Source of the DNA: Limimaricola pyoseonensis
Lineage (GTDB): Bacteria; Pseudomonadota; Alphaproteobacteria; Rhodobacterales; Rhodobacteraceae
Direction of reading: 5' to 3'
DNA length: 64,000 nucleotides
NCBI RefSeq assembly: GCF_900102015.1
Contig: NZ_FNAT01000004.1
Coordinates: 1-64,000 of the forward strand
Position numbers and translations under genes: made by a program. A model generated the notes under the pieces. It saw only the letters and a program-made list of their open reading frames with translations, was not told where the DNA came from and ran no database searches. Numbering within the stretch: position 1 is the stretch's first letter; each line of letters starts with the position of its first letter. This document shows positions 42,424-52,929 of the stretch, one piece after another.

Positions 42424-43406
42424 GGCCCTTCGACTACCACCGCGCCACCGCCCCCGACGACGCCGCCCGCGCCGCAGCTTCGGGGGGCACCTTCATCGCC
42501 GGCGGCACCAACCTCGTCGACCTGATGAAGCTCGAGGTGATGGCGCCCGAGCGGCTGGTCGACATCACCCGGCTCGACATGCGCGGCATCGAGGAGACCG
42601 GCGATGGTGGGCTGCGCATCGGCGCGCTGGTCTCCAACACCGACCTCGCCAACGACGCGCGCGTGCGGCGCGACTGGCCGGTGCTGAGCCGGGCGCTGCT
42701 TTCGGGCGCGACCCAGCAGCTGCGCAACAAGGCCACCACAGGCGGCAACCTGCTGCAGCGCACCCGCTGCCTGTATTTCTACGACCGCGCCATGCCCTGC
42801 AACAAGCGCGAGCCGGGCTCGGGCTGCGGCGCGATGGAGGGCTTCAACCGCATCCTCGCCGTGCTCGGCACCTCGGATCACTGCATCGCCACCCATCCCA
42901 GCGACATGGCGGTGGCGATGATGGCGCTCGGCGCCGAGGTCGAGATCGCGCGGGCCGGCGGCAACACCGAGCGGCTGCCGCTCGACGATCTCTACCTGCT
43001 GCCCGGCGACACACCCGAGCGCGAGACGGTGCTCGCGCCGGGCGACCTGATCACCGCCGTGATCCTGCCCGCCCCGGTCGCGGGCCGGCAGAGCTACCGC
43101 AAGGTGCGCGACCGCGCTTCCTACGCCTTCGCGCTGGTCTCGGTCGCCGCCGTCGTGGCGGTCGAGGACGGCAAGGTCGCGCGTGCCGACCTCGCCTTCG
43201 GCGGCCTCGCGCCCAAGCCATGGCGCGACAAGGATGTCGAGGCCGCGCTGCTGGGCCAGCCGCCCTCCGAGGCGCTGTTCGACAAGGCCGCCGACATCCT
43301 GCTCGCCAAGGCGCAGGGCCACGGCGCCAACGACTTCAAGATCCCGCTGGCGCGCCGCGTGCTGAGCGCCGTGCTGACCGAACTCACCGAAGGAGCCGCG
43401 GCATGA
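42420..43406 (+). CDS. paoB: Aldehyde oxidoreductase FAD and [4Fe-4S] subunit (PaoB-like)
   Basis: A 328-residue flavoprotein subunit of the xanthine dehydrogenase family. [13 protein letters not shown] is the FAD loop and [13 protein letters not shown] the second. The insertion RCLYFYD, then [13 protein letters not shown], supplies the cysteines that bind an extra [4Fe-4S] cluster in PaoB, absent from ordinary xanthine dehydrogenases. It shares 4 bases with each neighbour. Electron acceptor is not evident; ferredoxin is a possibility. Confidence 0.92.
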   Translation: MRPFDYHRATAPDDAARAAASGGTFIAGGTNLVDLMKLEVMAPERLVDITRLDMRGIEETGDGGLRIGALVSNTDLANDARVRRDWPVLSRALLSGATQQLRNKATTGGNLLQRTRCLYFYDRAMPCNKREPGSGCGAMEGFNRILAVLGTSDHCIATHPSDMAVAMMALGAEVEIARAGGNTERLPLDDLYLLPGDTPERETVLAPGDLITAVILPAPVAGRQSYRKVRDRASYAFALVSVAAVVAVEDGKVARADLAFGGLAPKPWRDKDVEAALLGQPPSEALFDKAADILLAKAQGHGANDFKIPLARRVLSAVLTELTEGAAA

Positions 43407-45592
43407 CCGAGCAGTTCAAGATGGACGCCCCCGCCACCGACCGGCGGCTCGACGGCATGGCGCAGGGGCTGGTTGGCGCGCCGCTCGACCGGCCCGAGGG
43501 GCCGCTCAAGGTGTCGGGCACCGCCACCTATGCCGACGAGTACAGGCTCGAGAACCTTGCCCACGGCATGCTGGTCCGCGCGCCCGGCAACAGCGGCCGG
43601 GTGCGGCTTGCCAACCGCGACGCGGTGGCGGCGATGCCCGGCGTGCTGGCGGTGATCCACGATCCGCGCCTGCTGCGCAACCCGGCGCAGGGCACTGCCA
43701 ACAAGGCCCCGGTGCAGGATGCGAACGAGGCGCATTACCTCGGCCAGCCGGTGGCATTGGTGGTGGCCGAAAGCTTCGAGCATGCCCGCCACGCCGCGCA
43801 TGCGCTGAAGATCGAACTGGAGGGCGGCACGCCTCGCCCGGTCGACCCCGAAACCGCCGCCATCGAGCCGCAATCCTCCAAGGGTCTCGACCAGGGCGAT
43901 CTCGATCGCGCCATGACCGAGGCCGTGCACGCTGTCGATGTCACCTACCGCACGCCCTCGCATTCCAGCGCGCCGATGGAGCCGCACGCCTCGATCGCGC
44001 AGTGGGACGGCGAGAACCTGACCCTGCGCGGCAGCTACCAGATGCTGAAATACAACCGTAACGAGCTGGCGGACGCGCTCGGCATCCATCCCGACCGGGT
44101 GCGCATCCTCGCGCCCTATGTCGGCGGCGGCTTCGGCTCCAAACTCGGCCTCGCCCCAGAGGCGGTGGCCGCCGCCATCGCCGCGAAGGAAACCGGCCGC
44201 CCGGTCTCGGTGGCGCTGACCCGGCCGCAGGTCTTCGAGACCACCATGCGCCGCTCCGAGACCCGCCAGCGCATCCGTCTCGCCGCCGATGCCGAGGGGC
44301 GCCTGGCCGGGATCGGCCAGGCGGCGCTGGTCTCCAACCTGCCCGGCGAGGTGTTCGCCGAGCCGGTGCTGCAGGCCACGCATTTCCTCTATGCCGGCGA
44401 GAACCGCCGCCTGTCGCTCGACCTCGCCCGCGTCCACCGGCTCTGCGCCGGATCGGTGCGCGCGCCGGGCGAGGCGGTCGGCATCACCGTGCTGGAATGC
44501 GCGATGGACGAACTGGCCGAGGCCGCCGGGATCGACCCGGTCGAGCTGCGCCGCCGCAACATTCCCGAAAAGGACCCGGAATCCGGCAAGGAGTTCTCCT
44601 CGCGCCGCTTCCGCGAGGCGCTCGACAGCGGCGCCGAGGCCTTCGGCTGGTCCGACCGCCCCGCCACCCGCAGCCGCCGCGAGGGCGAATGGTGGATCGG
44701 CTACGGCATGGCCTCGGCCGCGCGTGTCAACGTGCTGATGGAATCGCGCGCCCGCGTCACGCTCGCGCCGGACGGCAGCGCCAAGGTCGAGACCGACATG
44801 ACCGACATCGGCACCGGCACCTACGCCATCCTCGGCCAGATCGCGGGCGAGATGCTGGGCCTGCCGCGCGACCGCGTCGAGGTGGTGCTGGGTGACACCG
44901 ACCTGCCGCCCGCCTCCGGCTCGGGCGGCTCCTGGGGCGCGGCCTCGAGCGGCACCTCGGTCTACGTCGCCTGCCAGGCGATCCGCGCCCAGCTCGCCGA
45001 GCGACTCGGCGTCGCCGAGACCGAGCTGACGCTGAAGGACGGCCAGGCGGTGTTCGACAACCGCACCGAGACGCTGGCCGAGATCCTCAAGGGCGACGAG
45101 ATCGCCAAGGAGGGTCACGTGCTGCCCGGCGACACCTCCAAGGCGGTGCGGCAGGCCACCTTCGGCGCCTATTTCGTCGAGGTGGCGGTGAACGGCGTGA
45201 CCGGCGAGACGAGGGTGCGGCGCATGCATGGCAGCTTCGCCGCGGGCCGCATCCTCAACGCCAAGACCGCCCGCTCGCAATGCCTCGGCGGCATGATCTT
45301 CGGCATCGGCATGGCGCTGACCGAGGAGCTGGCCTTCGACGACCGCGACGGCCATGTCGCCAACCACAACCTCGCCGAGTACCACATCCCGGTGAACGCG
45401 GACGTGCCGCAGATCACCGTCGAGCTGCTGGAGGAACGAGACGACTGGGCCAGCCCGCTGCAGGCCAAGGGCATCGGCGAGCTGGGCATCTGCGGCGCGG
45501 CGGGGGCGATCGTCAACGCGATCCACAACGCCACAGGCGTGCGTGTGCGCGATTTCCCAGCGACGCTCGACAAGGTGATTGCCGGGCTCTGA
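43403..45592 (+). CDS. paoC: Aldehyde oxidoreductase molybdenum subunit (PaoC-like)
   Basis: A 729-residue large subunit, usual PaoC length. Seen: [21 protein letters not shown] at the start, [12 protein letters not shown] (cofactor contact), [27 protein letters not shown], and the catalytic Glu in [15 protein letters not shown] near the C-terminus. It oxidises aldehydes, often aromatic, to acids with water as oxygen donor. The enzyme probably detoxifies aldehydes. The operon is xdhC-paoABC, and no transporter accompanies it. Confidence 0.93.
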   Translation: MTEQFKMDAPATDRRLDGMAQGLVGAPLDRPEGPLKVSGTATYADEYRLENLAHGMLVRAPGNSGRVRLANRDAVAAMPGVLAVIHDPRLLRNPAQGTANKAPVQDANEAHYLGQPVALVVAESFEHARHAAHALKIELEGGTPRPVDPETAAIEPQSSKGLDQGDLDRAMTEAVHAVDVTYRTPSHSSAPMEPHASIAQWDGENLTLRGSYQMLKYNRNELADALGIHPDRVRILAPYVGGGFGSKLGLAPEAVAAAIAAKETGRPVSVALTRPQVFETTMRRSETRQRIRLAADAEGRLAGIGQAALVSNLPGEVFAEPVLQATHFLYAGENRRLSLDLARVHRLCAGSVRAPGEAVGITVLECAMDELAEAAGIDPVELRRRNIPEKDPESGKEFSSRRFREALDSGAEAFGWSDRPATRSRREGEWWIGYGMASAARVNVLMESRARVTLAPDGSAKVETDMTDIGTGTYAILGQIAGEMLGLPRDRVEVVLGDTDLPPASGSGGSWGAASSGTSVYVACQAIRAQLAERLGVAETELTLKDGQAVFDNRTETLAEILKGDEIAKEGHVLPGDTSKAVRQATFGAYFVEVAVNGVTGETRVRRMHGSFAAGRILNAKTARSQCLGGMIFGIGMALTEELAFDDRDGHVANHNLAEYHIPVNADVPQITVELLEERDDWASPLQAKGIGELGICGAAGAIVNAIHNATGVRVRDFPATLDKVIAGL

Positions 45593-45948
45593 GCCGGGCT
45601 CGAAGGTTCTCGGCGGTGCGCGAGGCCTCCGGCTTATCGATATCGAGCAGCCGTGGGCGGCGGGTCATGGCCTTGCCGCTCATGGCGCGCTTCCACGCGG
45701 CATCGCCCGTACCCCGTCATGCGCCGCGCCTGAAAGGGAATCCGCCGAAAATCTTTCGACGCCGCCCGCGATTCTGCAGGGGTTGTCGAAAGGGGCCTTC
45801 GGAACGGTCCGACCGGCTACTGATGGCGAGGATATCGGGAGCATGGTGCAGAATGTCGCTCCCGGCAGTGCCGCGGGGCGCAGGATCGGCACTCGATGCA
45901 AGGCACCTCCTGCGCCCGGCGGATCCGTCGTGACAGCGCGCCGGGGCC
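45593..45948. other. Gene-free stretch between convergent paoC and M14 peptidase genes
   Basis: About 356 bases with no recognisable coding sequence on either strand. It should contain terminators for both operons, but no clear hairpin with a T-run was found. Confidence 0.4.
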
Positions 45949-47649
45949 TCAGGCGGTCCCGGCGCGGCGCAGCATCCCGGCCACCGCGCGCACCACGCGG
46001 TACTGGCCTTCCTGGGCGATGCGGAAATCCTCGCCGCCCACCGTCTCGTCGGCGGCCTCGGTGATCAGCGTCACCGGGTAGAGCGCCTCGGAGGTCGCGC
46101 TCACCGTGAAGGGGATGCAGCCGGCATGCACCTCGAAGCTCTCGGCACCGACATAGCGGCGGTAGAGATCGAGCATGCGGCGGTTCTGCGCGGCGAGTTC
46201 GGGAAAGCCCTCCAGCGCCTCGAGCCCGGCGCGCAGAACCGTGCGGGCGAGGTCCTCATGCGCCGGGTCATGGCGCAGGATCAGGAAGAAGCCCTTGGGG
46301 ATGGTCCACTGCCCGAAGCCGCGCGGGATGTAGCCGGTCAGCGGCCGGGTCCATTCATGCGAGGGGTAGCCGTGCAGGTTCACATGCACCTCGGCCGGCA
46401 GCCGCGCATGGGCGAGGTCGCGGATCGCGCTCTCGTGGCGGCCCGCGCCGTGGCTGAGATCGGCGCCGCTCGCGGTGTAGCGGGCGGCGTGGTGCATGTG
46501 GCGCGGGTTGTCGGCGCAGAGCTCGCGGAAGAGCGCGTATCCGTCGGGGTTCTCGAGCGGGTTGAGCGTGAAGCTCACCTCGCCCTGGGCGGCGAGGTCG
46601 CGCCCGGCGCGCAGCGCGCCGACCATGGGCGAGCTTTCATTGGCGTGCTGACCGGCCGAGATGGCCAGCCGCGCCGGGCCGGAGCCCGCGACATGCCGCC
46701 CCTCGACCGGCCGGCCCTGCCGCGAGGTGGCGGCGTAGGCGTCGCCGCCGAGCGCCGCGAGATGCGCCGCGATCTGCGCCGGGTAGAGCCACTGCGTCGC
46801 GGCGTCGAGCGCCGGGCGGCCGGGCTGGTCGCGGTCGAGCTCGGGCCGCGCGGCGGTGCTGCGGATCTCCAGCCGCGGCCGCGCACCGCGCCGCACCAGC
46901 GGCACCACCTGCCCCGCCTTGACCGAGCGCTGGCCCGCCGCGAGGCCCAGCCGCTGCTGGAAGATCTCCAGCGCGGTGAAATAGATCTCCTCGTGCATCG
47001 CCTCTGCCAGCGACACGACCTCGGCGCCGACCGGCAGCACCTGGTCCTCATAGGGCAGCTCGACCGCCACCTCGAGCCGGTCGAAGAACGGCCCCTCCGG
47101 CTCATCGGCCGAGAGCGGATCGAGCGGCATGGCGCGCAGATGCGCGCAGACCGCTTCGAAGATCGCCTCGTATTCGGTCGGCAGCGCCCGGCCGCCCTGC
47201 CCGTCCTCGATCCAGCCGCAGGCGCCGAGCGCGCGGGCGCCGTCGTCGAGATCGCGCCAGCGGACCGGCACTTCCACCTCGGTGCGCCTCGCTTCGGTCT
47301 CGACCAGGTAGCGCGGCAGGCCATCGCCCGCATGGGCGCGCGGCCGGAACTCGATCTCGCAATGCGAGACCAGCGCGTGCAGCGGGTAGCATTCCAGCCG
47401 GAACCGGTCCTCGGGGCAGCCCTCGACCACCGGGTAATGGATCACCGCCCGCGCCGCGTGCGCGAGCAGCCCATCCTCCAGCACGTCGTGCAGGAGCGTC
47501 TTGTAGGCCGAGCGGACGCGCAGCTCGCGGCCCTCGGCCCGGGCGCGGGCCTCGGCGGCGCGCCGCGCGGCCGGCCCCTCGAACAGCCAGGCGGTGCGGG
47601 TGTCGTCGGGCAGCGCGTCGAGCGTGCGATCGAAGTCGCGCGCCGTCAT
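45949..47649 (-). CDS. M14-family zinc carboxypeptidase-like protein
   Basis: A 566-residue protein without a signal peptide, so cytoplasmic. A roughly 320-residue N-terminal part (SAYKTLLHDVLEDG, EGCPEDRFRLECYPL) is of unknown function. Then comes the M14 domain: ISAGQHANESSPM carries the HxxE zinc ligands, LNPLENPDGYALF follows, and NLHGYPSHEW holds the third His. EVHAGCIPFTVSATSEALYPVTLITEAADET near the end matches the catalytic-Glu region. Last gene of the dipeptide-importer operon (4-base overlap with the permease), so it probably hydrolyses the imported peptide or amide. Confidence 0.82.
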   Translation of the reverse strand: MTARDFDRTLDALPDDTRTAWLFEGPAARRAAEARARAEGRELRVRSAYKTLLHDVLEDGLLAHAARAVIHYPVVEGCPEDRFRLECYPLHALVSHCEIEFRPRAHAGDGLPRYLVETEARRTEVEVPVRWRDLDDGARALGACGWIEDGQGGRALPTEYEAIFEAVCAHLRAMPLDPLSADEPEGPFFDRLEVAVELPYEDQVLPVGAEVVSLAEAMHEEIYFTALEIFQQRLGLAAGQRSVKAGQVVPLVRRGARPRLEIRSTAARPELDRDQPGRPALDAATQWLYPAQIAAHLAALGGDAYAATSRQGRPVEGRHVAGSGPARLAISAGQHANESSPMVGALRAGRDLAAQGEVSFTLNPLENPDGYALFRELCADNPRHMHHAARYTASGADLSHGAGRHESAIRDLAHARLPAEVHVNLHGYPSHEWTRPLTGYIPRGFGQWTIPKGFFLILRHDPAHEDLARTVLRAGLEALEGFPELAAQNRRMLDLYRRYVGAESFEVHAGCIPFTVSATSEALYPVTLITEAADETVGGEDFRIAQEGQYRVVRAVAGMLRRAGTA

Positions 47650-48470
47650 TTCGTGGCTCCCAGCGGGTCGAGCCGGTCGCGCAGCCAGTCGCCCAGCAGG
47701 TTCAGGCCCAGCACGGTCAGCATGATCGCGAGGCCGGGGAAGACCGTGACCCAGGGCGCGGTCTGGATGTAGTTGCGCCCGTCGGCCAGCATGCCGCCCC
47801 AGCTCGGCACCAGCGGGTCGATCCCGAGGCCGAGGAAGGTGAGGCTGCTTTCCAGCAGGATGTTGTTGGCGACGTTCAGCGTCGCGAGGATCACCAGAGG
47901 CCCCATGGCGTTGGGCAGGATGTGGCCGAACAGGATCTTGCGGTTGGGCAGCCCGTAGCTCTGCGCCGCCTGCACGAACTCGGCCTGGCGCAGCGACAGC
48001 ACCGAGCCGCGGATCAGCCGCGCGTACTGCACCCATTGCGCGACGATCATCAGCAGGATGATCCGGTCGAGGCCGGGGCCGATGATCGCGATCACCGTCA
48101 TCGCCAGAAGGATGAAGGGCAGCGCCAGCTGGATGTCGGCGAAGCGCATCAGGAACATGTCCCACGGGCCCCGGTAGTAGCCCGCGAAGAGGCCCACCAC
48201 CGTGCCGATCACCACCGCGCCGAGCGCCGAGACGATGCCCACGAAGAACGACACCTTGCCGCCCACCACCACGCGGGCGAGGATGTCGCGCCCGAGCGGG
48301 TCGGTGCCCAGCGGATGCTCCCAGCCCTGGAACGGCGCGGCGAGCCGCGCGGTCAGGTCCATCGCCCGGCCGCCCTCGGGAAACAGCACGGGCGACAGCA
48401 GCACCGCGCCGCCGATCAGCGCCACCAGCACGAGACCGGCGACGAACTCGAAACTCTTGAAGCCGGTCAT
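47646..48470 (-). CDS. Dipeptide/oligopeptide ABC permease, DppC type
   Basis: A 274-residue inner-membrane permease with HPLGTDPLGRDILARVVVGGKVSFFVGIVSA and the EAA loop AQSYGLPNRKILFGHILPNA, both typical of DppC/OppC. It ends with a 4-base overlap into the M14 peptidase gene. It pairs with the DppB-type permease encoded directly upstream. Confidence 0.93.
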   Translation of the reverse strand: MTGFKSFEFVAGLVLVALIGGAVLLSPVLFPEGGRAMDLTARLAAPFQGWEHPLGTDPLGRDILARVVVGGKVSFFVGIVSALGAVVIGTVVGLFAGYYRGPWDMFLMRFADIQLALPFILLAMTVIAIIGPGLDRIILLMIVAQWVQYARLIRGSVLSLRQAEFVQAAQSYGLPNRKILFGHILPNAMGPLVILATLNVANNILLESSLTFLGLGIDPLVPSWGGMLADGRNYIQTAPWVTVFPGLAIMLTVLGLNLLGDWLRDRLDPLGATK

Positions 48471-48474
48471 GGCG

Positions 48475-49401
48475 TCACTCCAGTCGGATACGGGGGTCGA
48501 GCAGCATGTAGGTGAGGTCGACCAGGAGGTTCACGGCGACGATCATCACCGCGAGGATCGAGATCACCGTCTGCAGGATCGGGTAGTCGCGCTGCGCGAT
48601 CGCCTCGATCGCCAGCGTGCCCATGCCGGGCCAGTTGAACACCAGCTCGACCACGACGAGGCCGCCCATCAGCGAGCCGAACTGCAGGCCGAGATAGGTG
48701 ACCAGCGCGATCGAGCTGTTGCGCAGCGCGTGCTTGTAGATCACCGCGGTCTGCGACAGCCCCTTGGCGCGCGCCACCATGATGAACTGCGAGGACAGCA
48801 CGTCGAGCATTGTGGTGCGCACGATGCGCAGGTTGGTCGAGGTCAGGATCACGCCGATCGTCACCGCCGGCATGATCAGCGACGCAGGCCCCATGAAGCC
48901 CGAAGGCGGCAGCCAGCGCAGCGTCACCGAGAAGATCAGCACCAGCATGATGCCGAGCCAGAAGTTCGGGAAGGACAGCCCGGCGAGCGACAGCACCCGC
49001 ACCAGCTGGTCCCCGAAGGAGCCGCGATGCGTGGCGGCGTAGATGCCGAGCGGGATCGAGATGACGAGCGACACCGCGAGCGAGGTCAGCGCCAGAAGCA
49101 GCGTGGCGCCGAGCGCGTCAGAGACCAGCGGCCCGATCGCGCCGCGGAAGAAGCTCGCGCCGAGATCGCCGGTCAGGAGTCCGGTGATGAAGTCCCAGTA
49201 CTGCACCAGGAAGGGCCGGTTCAGGCCCAGCCCCTCGCGGATCCGGGCGAGATCCTCCGGGGTCACGTTCGCGGATTCGCGCAGCATCATCACCGCCGGG
49301 TCGCCGGTGAGACGGATCGCGAAGGAGACGAACAGCGTCACCGCGACCAGCACGAAGCCGGCCTGGATCACGCGCTTGAGGACGAAGGAGAGGATGGGCA
49401 A
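48475..49401 (-). CDS. Dipeptide/oligopeptide ABC permease, DppB type
   Basis: A 308-residue permease: an N-terminal helix (MPILSFVLKRVIQAGFVLVAVTLFVSF), GLNRPFLVQYWDFITGLLTGDLGASF and the EAA loop ARAKGLSQTAVIYKHALRNS. The start is a TTG (49401) preceded on the minus strand by GGAGG at good spacing; no ATG exists near the conserved N-terminus. It follows the hairpin behind the binding-protein gene. Confidence 0.92.
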   Translation of the reverse strand: MPILSFVLKRVIQAGFVLVAVTLFVSFAIRLTGDPAVMMLRESANVTPEDLARIREGLGLNRPFLVQYWDFITGLLTGDLGASFFRGAIGPLVSDALGATLLLALTSLAVSLVISIPLGIYAATHRGSFGDQLVRVLSLAGLSFPNFWLGIMLVLIFSVTLRWLPPSGFMGPASLIMPAVTIGVILTSTNLRIVRTTMLDVLSSQFIMVARAKGLSQTAVIYKHALRNSSIALVTYLGLQFGSLMGGLVVVELVFNWPGMGTLAIEAIAQRDYPILQTVISILAVMIVAVNLLVDLTYMLLDPRIRLE

Positions 49402-49422
49402 GGCGGCCTCCGGGCGTATGCG

Positions 49423-49450
49423 CCGGCGCGGGGGGATGCCCCCGCGCCGG
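49423..49450. terminator. Hairpin after the dipeptide-binding protein gene
   Basis: Arms CCGGCGCGGGGG and CCCCCGCGCCGG, 12 bases each, with a 4-base loop, 10 bases after the binding-protein stop on the minus strand and before the permease genes. No T-run. A likely mRNA-stabilising or attenuating element. Confidence 0.75.
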
Positions 49451-49460
49451 CCGGGTGGTC

Positions 49461-50984
49461 TTACTCGGCGACGCCGACCTCGGTCAGGCGCAGCCGCTTG
49501 TCGGGCGCCGGCACGAAGCCCTCGACCCGGTCGGCCACCGCGTAGACGGTCTGCTCGTTGTAGAGCGGGATGTGGTAGGCCTCCTCATGGGCGAGGTTGG
49601 CCACCTCCTGCAGGATCTCCTCGCGCAGCGCCTGATCGGGCGAGCTGCGCTGCTCGTCGAGCAGTTCGTTCATCTCTTCCGAGGTGCCGTAGGGGTTCCA
49701 CTTCTCGCCCTCGTGGTAGGAGAGATAGGCGGTGTTGTCGAAGTCGAAGGTCCAGCCGCCCCAGCTGAACTGGAACATCTCGTTGGTCCGGCCCTGCGGC
49801 ACGATCTCGTTGAGGAAGACGCCGTCCTCGATCGGGTTCAGGCCGACATTCAGGCCGACCGCGGCGAAGAAGCCGGTCAGCGCCTGCGCCACCTCGTTGA
49901 AGGTCGAGTTGCCGGCCCGGTAGTCGATGGTCATCTCGGTGCCCGGCGCGACGCCGGCTTCCTTCAGGAGCGCCATCGCCTGCTCGGGGTCGAAGGGATA
50001 GCCCTCGAGCTCCGGGTCATGGCCGAAGGACAGCTCGCCCTGCAGGCTGGCGATCGGCGTGCCGCGGCCCGCGAGGAAGGCGTCGATCAGCGCCTGCTTG
50101 TCGACCGCCATGTTGAGCGCGCGGCGCACCCGCACGTCCTCGGTCACCGCGTCCTTGGTCTTGAGCGCGAGCGAGTAGATGGTCGGGCCCGAGACCGCGA
50201 CGATCTCGGCGTTGTCCGAGGCCTCGATGGTCGGCACCGCCGAGAAGGCCACGTCCGAGACGATGTCGACGCCGCCCGACTGCAGCTCGGCCAGGCGCGT
50301 CGCGTCCTCGCGGATGAAGCGGAACACCAGCTTGTCGAGTTCCGGCGCGCCCTCGAAGTAGTCGGGGTTGGCCTCCAGCTCGATCCGCGCGCCCTGCTCG
50401 TAGCGCACGAACTTGAACGGGCCGGTGCCGACCGGGTTCATGTCGAAATGCTCCTGGCCCATCTCCTCGATGTAATCCGGCGGCACGATCATCGCGCCGT
50501 AGCCCGACAGCTTGGTCAGGATCACCGGGTCGGGCTGGGCCATCTTGAACTCGACGGTGTGCTCGTCGACGATCTCGACGCTCTCGACCGTGGTGTAGTT
50601 CGACTGCTGCGGGCCGGCGGCGCCGACCTCGCCCAGCAGGCGGTCGAAGGTGTATTTCACCGCCTCGGCGTCGAAGGGCTCGCCGTTGTGGAAGCTCACG
50701 CCCTGGCGCAGGTTGAAGCGGATGGTCATGCCGTCCTCGGAGACCTCCCAGCTCTCGGCGAGGCCGGGCTGCAGCTCGAGGTTCTCGTCGCGGCGCACCA
50801 GGCCGTCATAGATGTTCGAGGCGACCGAGCCCCAGGCCACCAGGAAGGTGTCGGTCGGGTCCCAGTTGGCCGGGTCCTGGCGCTGCGCCACGGTGAGCGT
50901 ACCCTCGGCCAGAGCGGGGGCCGCGACAAGCGCGGTCGAGGCGGCGAGCGCCGCGGTCAGCAGGCGCGTGTGGAGTGTCGTCAT
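49461..50984 (-). CDS. Dipeptide/oligopeptide-binding protein (SBP family 5)
   Basis: A 507-residue periplasmic protein with a signal peptide ending at APALAEGTL (about residue 27). Family 5 features: QDPANWDPTDTFLVAWGSVASNIYDGLVRRDE, ESWEVSEDGMTIRFNLRQGVSFHNGEPFDAEAVKYTFDRL and VGTGPFKFVRYEQG. It overlaps the fused ATPase stop by 4 bases. Ligand class is peptides or similar amides; neighbourhood with pxpBCA suggests glutamyl or pyroglutamyl compounds (inference). Confidence 0.92.
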   Translation of the reverse strand: MTTLHTRLLTAALAASTALVAAPALAEGTLTVAQRQDPANWDPTDTFLVAWGSVASNIYDGLVRRDENLELQPGLAESWEVSEDGMTIRFNLRQGVSFHNGEPFDAEAVKYTFDRLLGEVGAAGPQQSNYTTVESVEIVDEHTVEFKMAQPDPVILTKLSGYGAMIVPPDYIEEMGQEHFDMNPVGTGPFKFVRYEQGARIELEANPDYFEGAPELDKLVFRFIREDATRLAELQSGGVDIVSDVAFSAVPTIEASDNAEIVAVSGPTIYSLALKTKDAVTEDVRVRRALNMAVDKQALIDAFLAGRGTPIASLQGELSFGHDPELEGYPFDPEQAMALLKEAGVAPGTEMTIDYRAGNSTFNEVAQALTGFFAAVGLNVGLNPIEDGVFLNEIVPQGRTNEMFQFSWGGWTFDFDNTAYLSYHEGEKWNPYGTSEEMNELLDEQRSSPDQALREEILQEVANLAHEEAYHIPLYNEQTVYAVADRVEGFVPAPDKRLRLTEVGVAE

Positions 50985-52816
50985 GATGCGATGCCTTCCC
51001 TGTATTGTTCGAAGTTTTCGTGGTTGTCGGCCAGCAGGTGGCCCGGCGCGACCTCGACGAAGCCGTGGCTGCGCCGCGGATCGCCGACGGCCCGGACCGG
51101 GCTCGGGATGTCGCCCGTCAGCGTGACGCGCTCCGGCGGACGCGTCGGGTCCATCACCGGAACCGCCCGCAGCAGGCGCTTCGTATAGGGGTGTTGCGGG
51201 TTCTCGAAGATCTGGCGGCGGGTGCCCATCTCGACGATCTCGCCCAGATACATCACCGCGACACGGTGGCTGACCCGCTCGACCACCGCCATGTCGTGGC
51301 TGATGAACAGGTAGGCCAGCCCGCGCCGGGCCTGGATGTCCATCATCAGGTTGATCACCTGCGCCTGCACGCTGACATCGAGCGCCGAGACCGCCTCGTC
51401 GGCGATGATCAGCCCCGGATCGACCGCCAGCGCCCGGGCGATGGCGATGCGCTGACGCTGCCCGCCCGAGAACTCGTGCGGGTAGCGGCCGGCATGTTCG
51501 GGCCTGAGCCCGACCGAGGTCAGAAGCTCGGCCACCTGAGCGTCGGCGTCCTTCAGCAGGCCATGCGTCGCCATCGGCTCGGTCAGGCTCTGCTTCACCG
51601 TCTTGCGCGGATTGAGCGAGCCGTAGGGGTCCTGGAAGATGTACTGGATCTCGCGCTTGAAGCGCTGGCGCTGCGTCGGGTCGAGCGACAGGATGTCGGT
51701 GCCGCGATAGAGGATGCGGCCGGAGACGGGCGCGACCAGCTGCTGCAGCGTCTTGCCGACCGTCGACTTGCCCGACCCGCTCTCGCCCACCAGCGCCAGC
51801 GTCTCGCCGGGATGGATCTCGAAGCTGACATCCTCTGCGGCGTGGACGCGGTGGCTGACCCGGCCGAAGAAGCCCGAGGTGATGTCGTAGCGCGTCGTCA
51901 CCTTCTCGAGCCGCACCAGCGGCTCGCCACGCTCGGGCGCGGGGTGGTCGCCGGCCTCGGCCGCCGCCTGCCCCGGCAGGTCGAACTTGCGCGGCGCCTC
52001 GGCGCCCTGCATCGCGCCGATCTTCGGCACGGCGGCCATCAGCGCGCGGGTGTAGTCGGCCTTGGGCCGCAGGATGACCTCCTCGGCGGGGCCGGCCTCG
52101 ACCATCTCGCCATGCCGCATCACCACGATCTCGTCGGCCATCTCCGAGACCACGCCCATGTCGTGGCTGATGAAGATCACCGAGGTGCCGAATTCCTCCT
52201 GCATGTCGCGGATGATCTGCAGGATCTGCGCCTGGATCGTGACGTCGAGCGCGGTGGTCGGCTCGTCGGCGATCAGGAGGTCCGGTCGGCACGACACCGC
52301 CATGGCGATCATCACCCGCTGGCGCATGCCGCCCGAAAGCTGGTGCGGGTAGCGGTCGAGCTGGGCGCGGGCGTTGGGCAGCCGCACCAGCTCCAGAAGC
52401 CGCGCCGCCTCGTCGCGCGCAGCCTTGCCGCGCAGCCCGCGATGCAGCTTCAGCGCCTCGCCGATCTGGCTGCCGATGGTGAAGACCGGGTCGAGCGAGG
52501 TCATCGGCTCCTGGAAGATCATCGAGACCCGGTTGCCGCGGATCCGGCGCAGATCGGCCTCCGAGGCGCCGGTGATCTCGGTCTCGCCCGAGGGGCCGTT
52601 GAGCCGGATCGAACCGGAGGTGACGCGGCCGCCGGTGAACTTCAGAAGGCCCATCGCGGCCATGGAGGTGACGGATTTGCCCGAGCCGCTTTCGCCGACG
52701 ATGGCGAGCGTGCCGCCGCGCGGCACCTCGAAGCTCAGCCCGCGCACCGCCTCGGTCGCGCCGAAGGCGATCGACAGGTTCTCGACGGTCAGAATCGGAG
52801 CGGTGGTCTCAGACAA
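50981..52816 (-). CDS. Fused dipeptide ABC ATPase (DppD-DppF type)
   Basis: A 611-residue protein joining the two ATPases of a peptide importer. The N-terminal half has Walker A GESGSGKS (about 37-44), LSGGMRQR and ADEPTTALD. The C-terminal half, after a linker with [14 protein letters not shown], has a second [26 protein letters not shown] and the oligopeptide C-terminal [11 protein letters not shown]. First gene of the leftward operon, downstream of the candidate MarR site at 52901-52924. Confidence 0.94.
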   Translation of the reverse strand: MSETTAPILTVENLSIAFGATEAVRGLSFEVPRGGTLAIVGESGSGKSVTSMAAMGLLKFTGGRVTSGSIRLNGPSGETEITGASEADLRRIRGNRVSMIFQEPMTSLDPVFTIGSQIGEALKLHRGLRGKAARDEAARLLELVRLPNARAQLDRYPHQLSGGMRQRVMIAMAVSCRPDLLIADEPTTALDVTIQAQILQIIRDMQEEFGTSVIFISHDMGVVSEMADEIVVMRHGEMVEAGPAEEVILRPKADYTRALMAAVPKIGAMQGAEAPRKFDLPGQAAAEAGDHPAPERGEPLVRLEKVTTRYDITSGFFGRVSHRVHAAEDVSFEIHPGETLALVGESGSGKSTVGKTLQQLVAPVSGRILYRGTDILSLDPTQRQRFKREIQYIFQDPYGSLNPRKTVKQSLTEPMATHGLLKDADAQVAELLTSVGLRPEHAGRYPHEFSGGQRQRIAIARALAVDPGLIIADEAVSALDVSVQAQVINLMMDIQARRGLAYLFISHDMAVVERVSHRVAVMYLGEIVEMGTRRQIFENPQHPYTKRLLRAVPVMDPTRPPERVTLTGDIPSPVRAVGDPRRSHGFVEVAPGHLLADNHENFEQYREGIAS

Positions 52817-52900
52817 GTCGGCTTCCTCCCGGCACGCCAGCGGCGGCCCTCCCAGATCGTTCGCCGGACGCTAGCCAAGCCGCGAGAGGTTTGCAAACAT

Positions 52901-52924
52901 GTTACTGACAAATTGTCGATATTA
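52901..52924. promoter_or_regulatory. Candidate MarR operator in front of the dipeptide operon
   Basis: A 24-base AT-rich sequence containing the palindrome GACAA-A-TTGTC (52907-52917). It matches 18 of 24 bases with 53570-53593 in the pxp promoter region. It lies 85 bases upstream of the ATPase start and just after the MarR stop. Confidence 0.7.
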
Positions 52925-52929
52925 TCTTC

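Noticed and set aside
45593-45948. Possible gene fragment between paoC and the M14 peptidase
   Set aside because: Frames on both strands were read; none resembled a known protein well enough to report.
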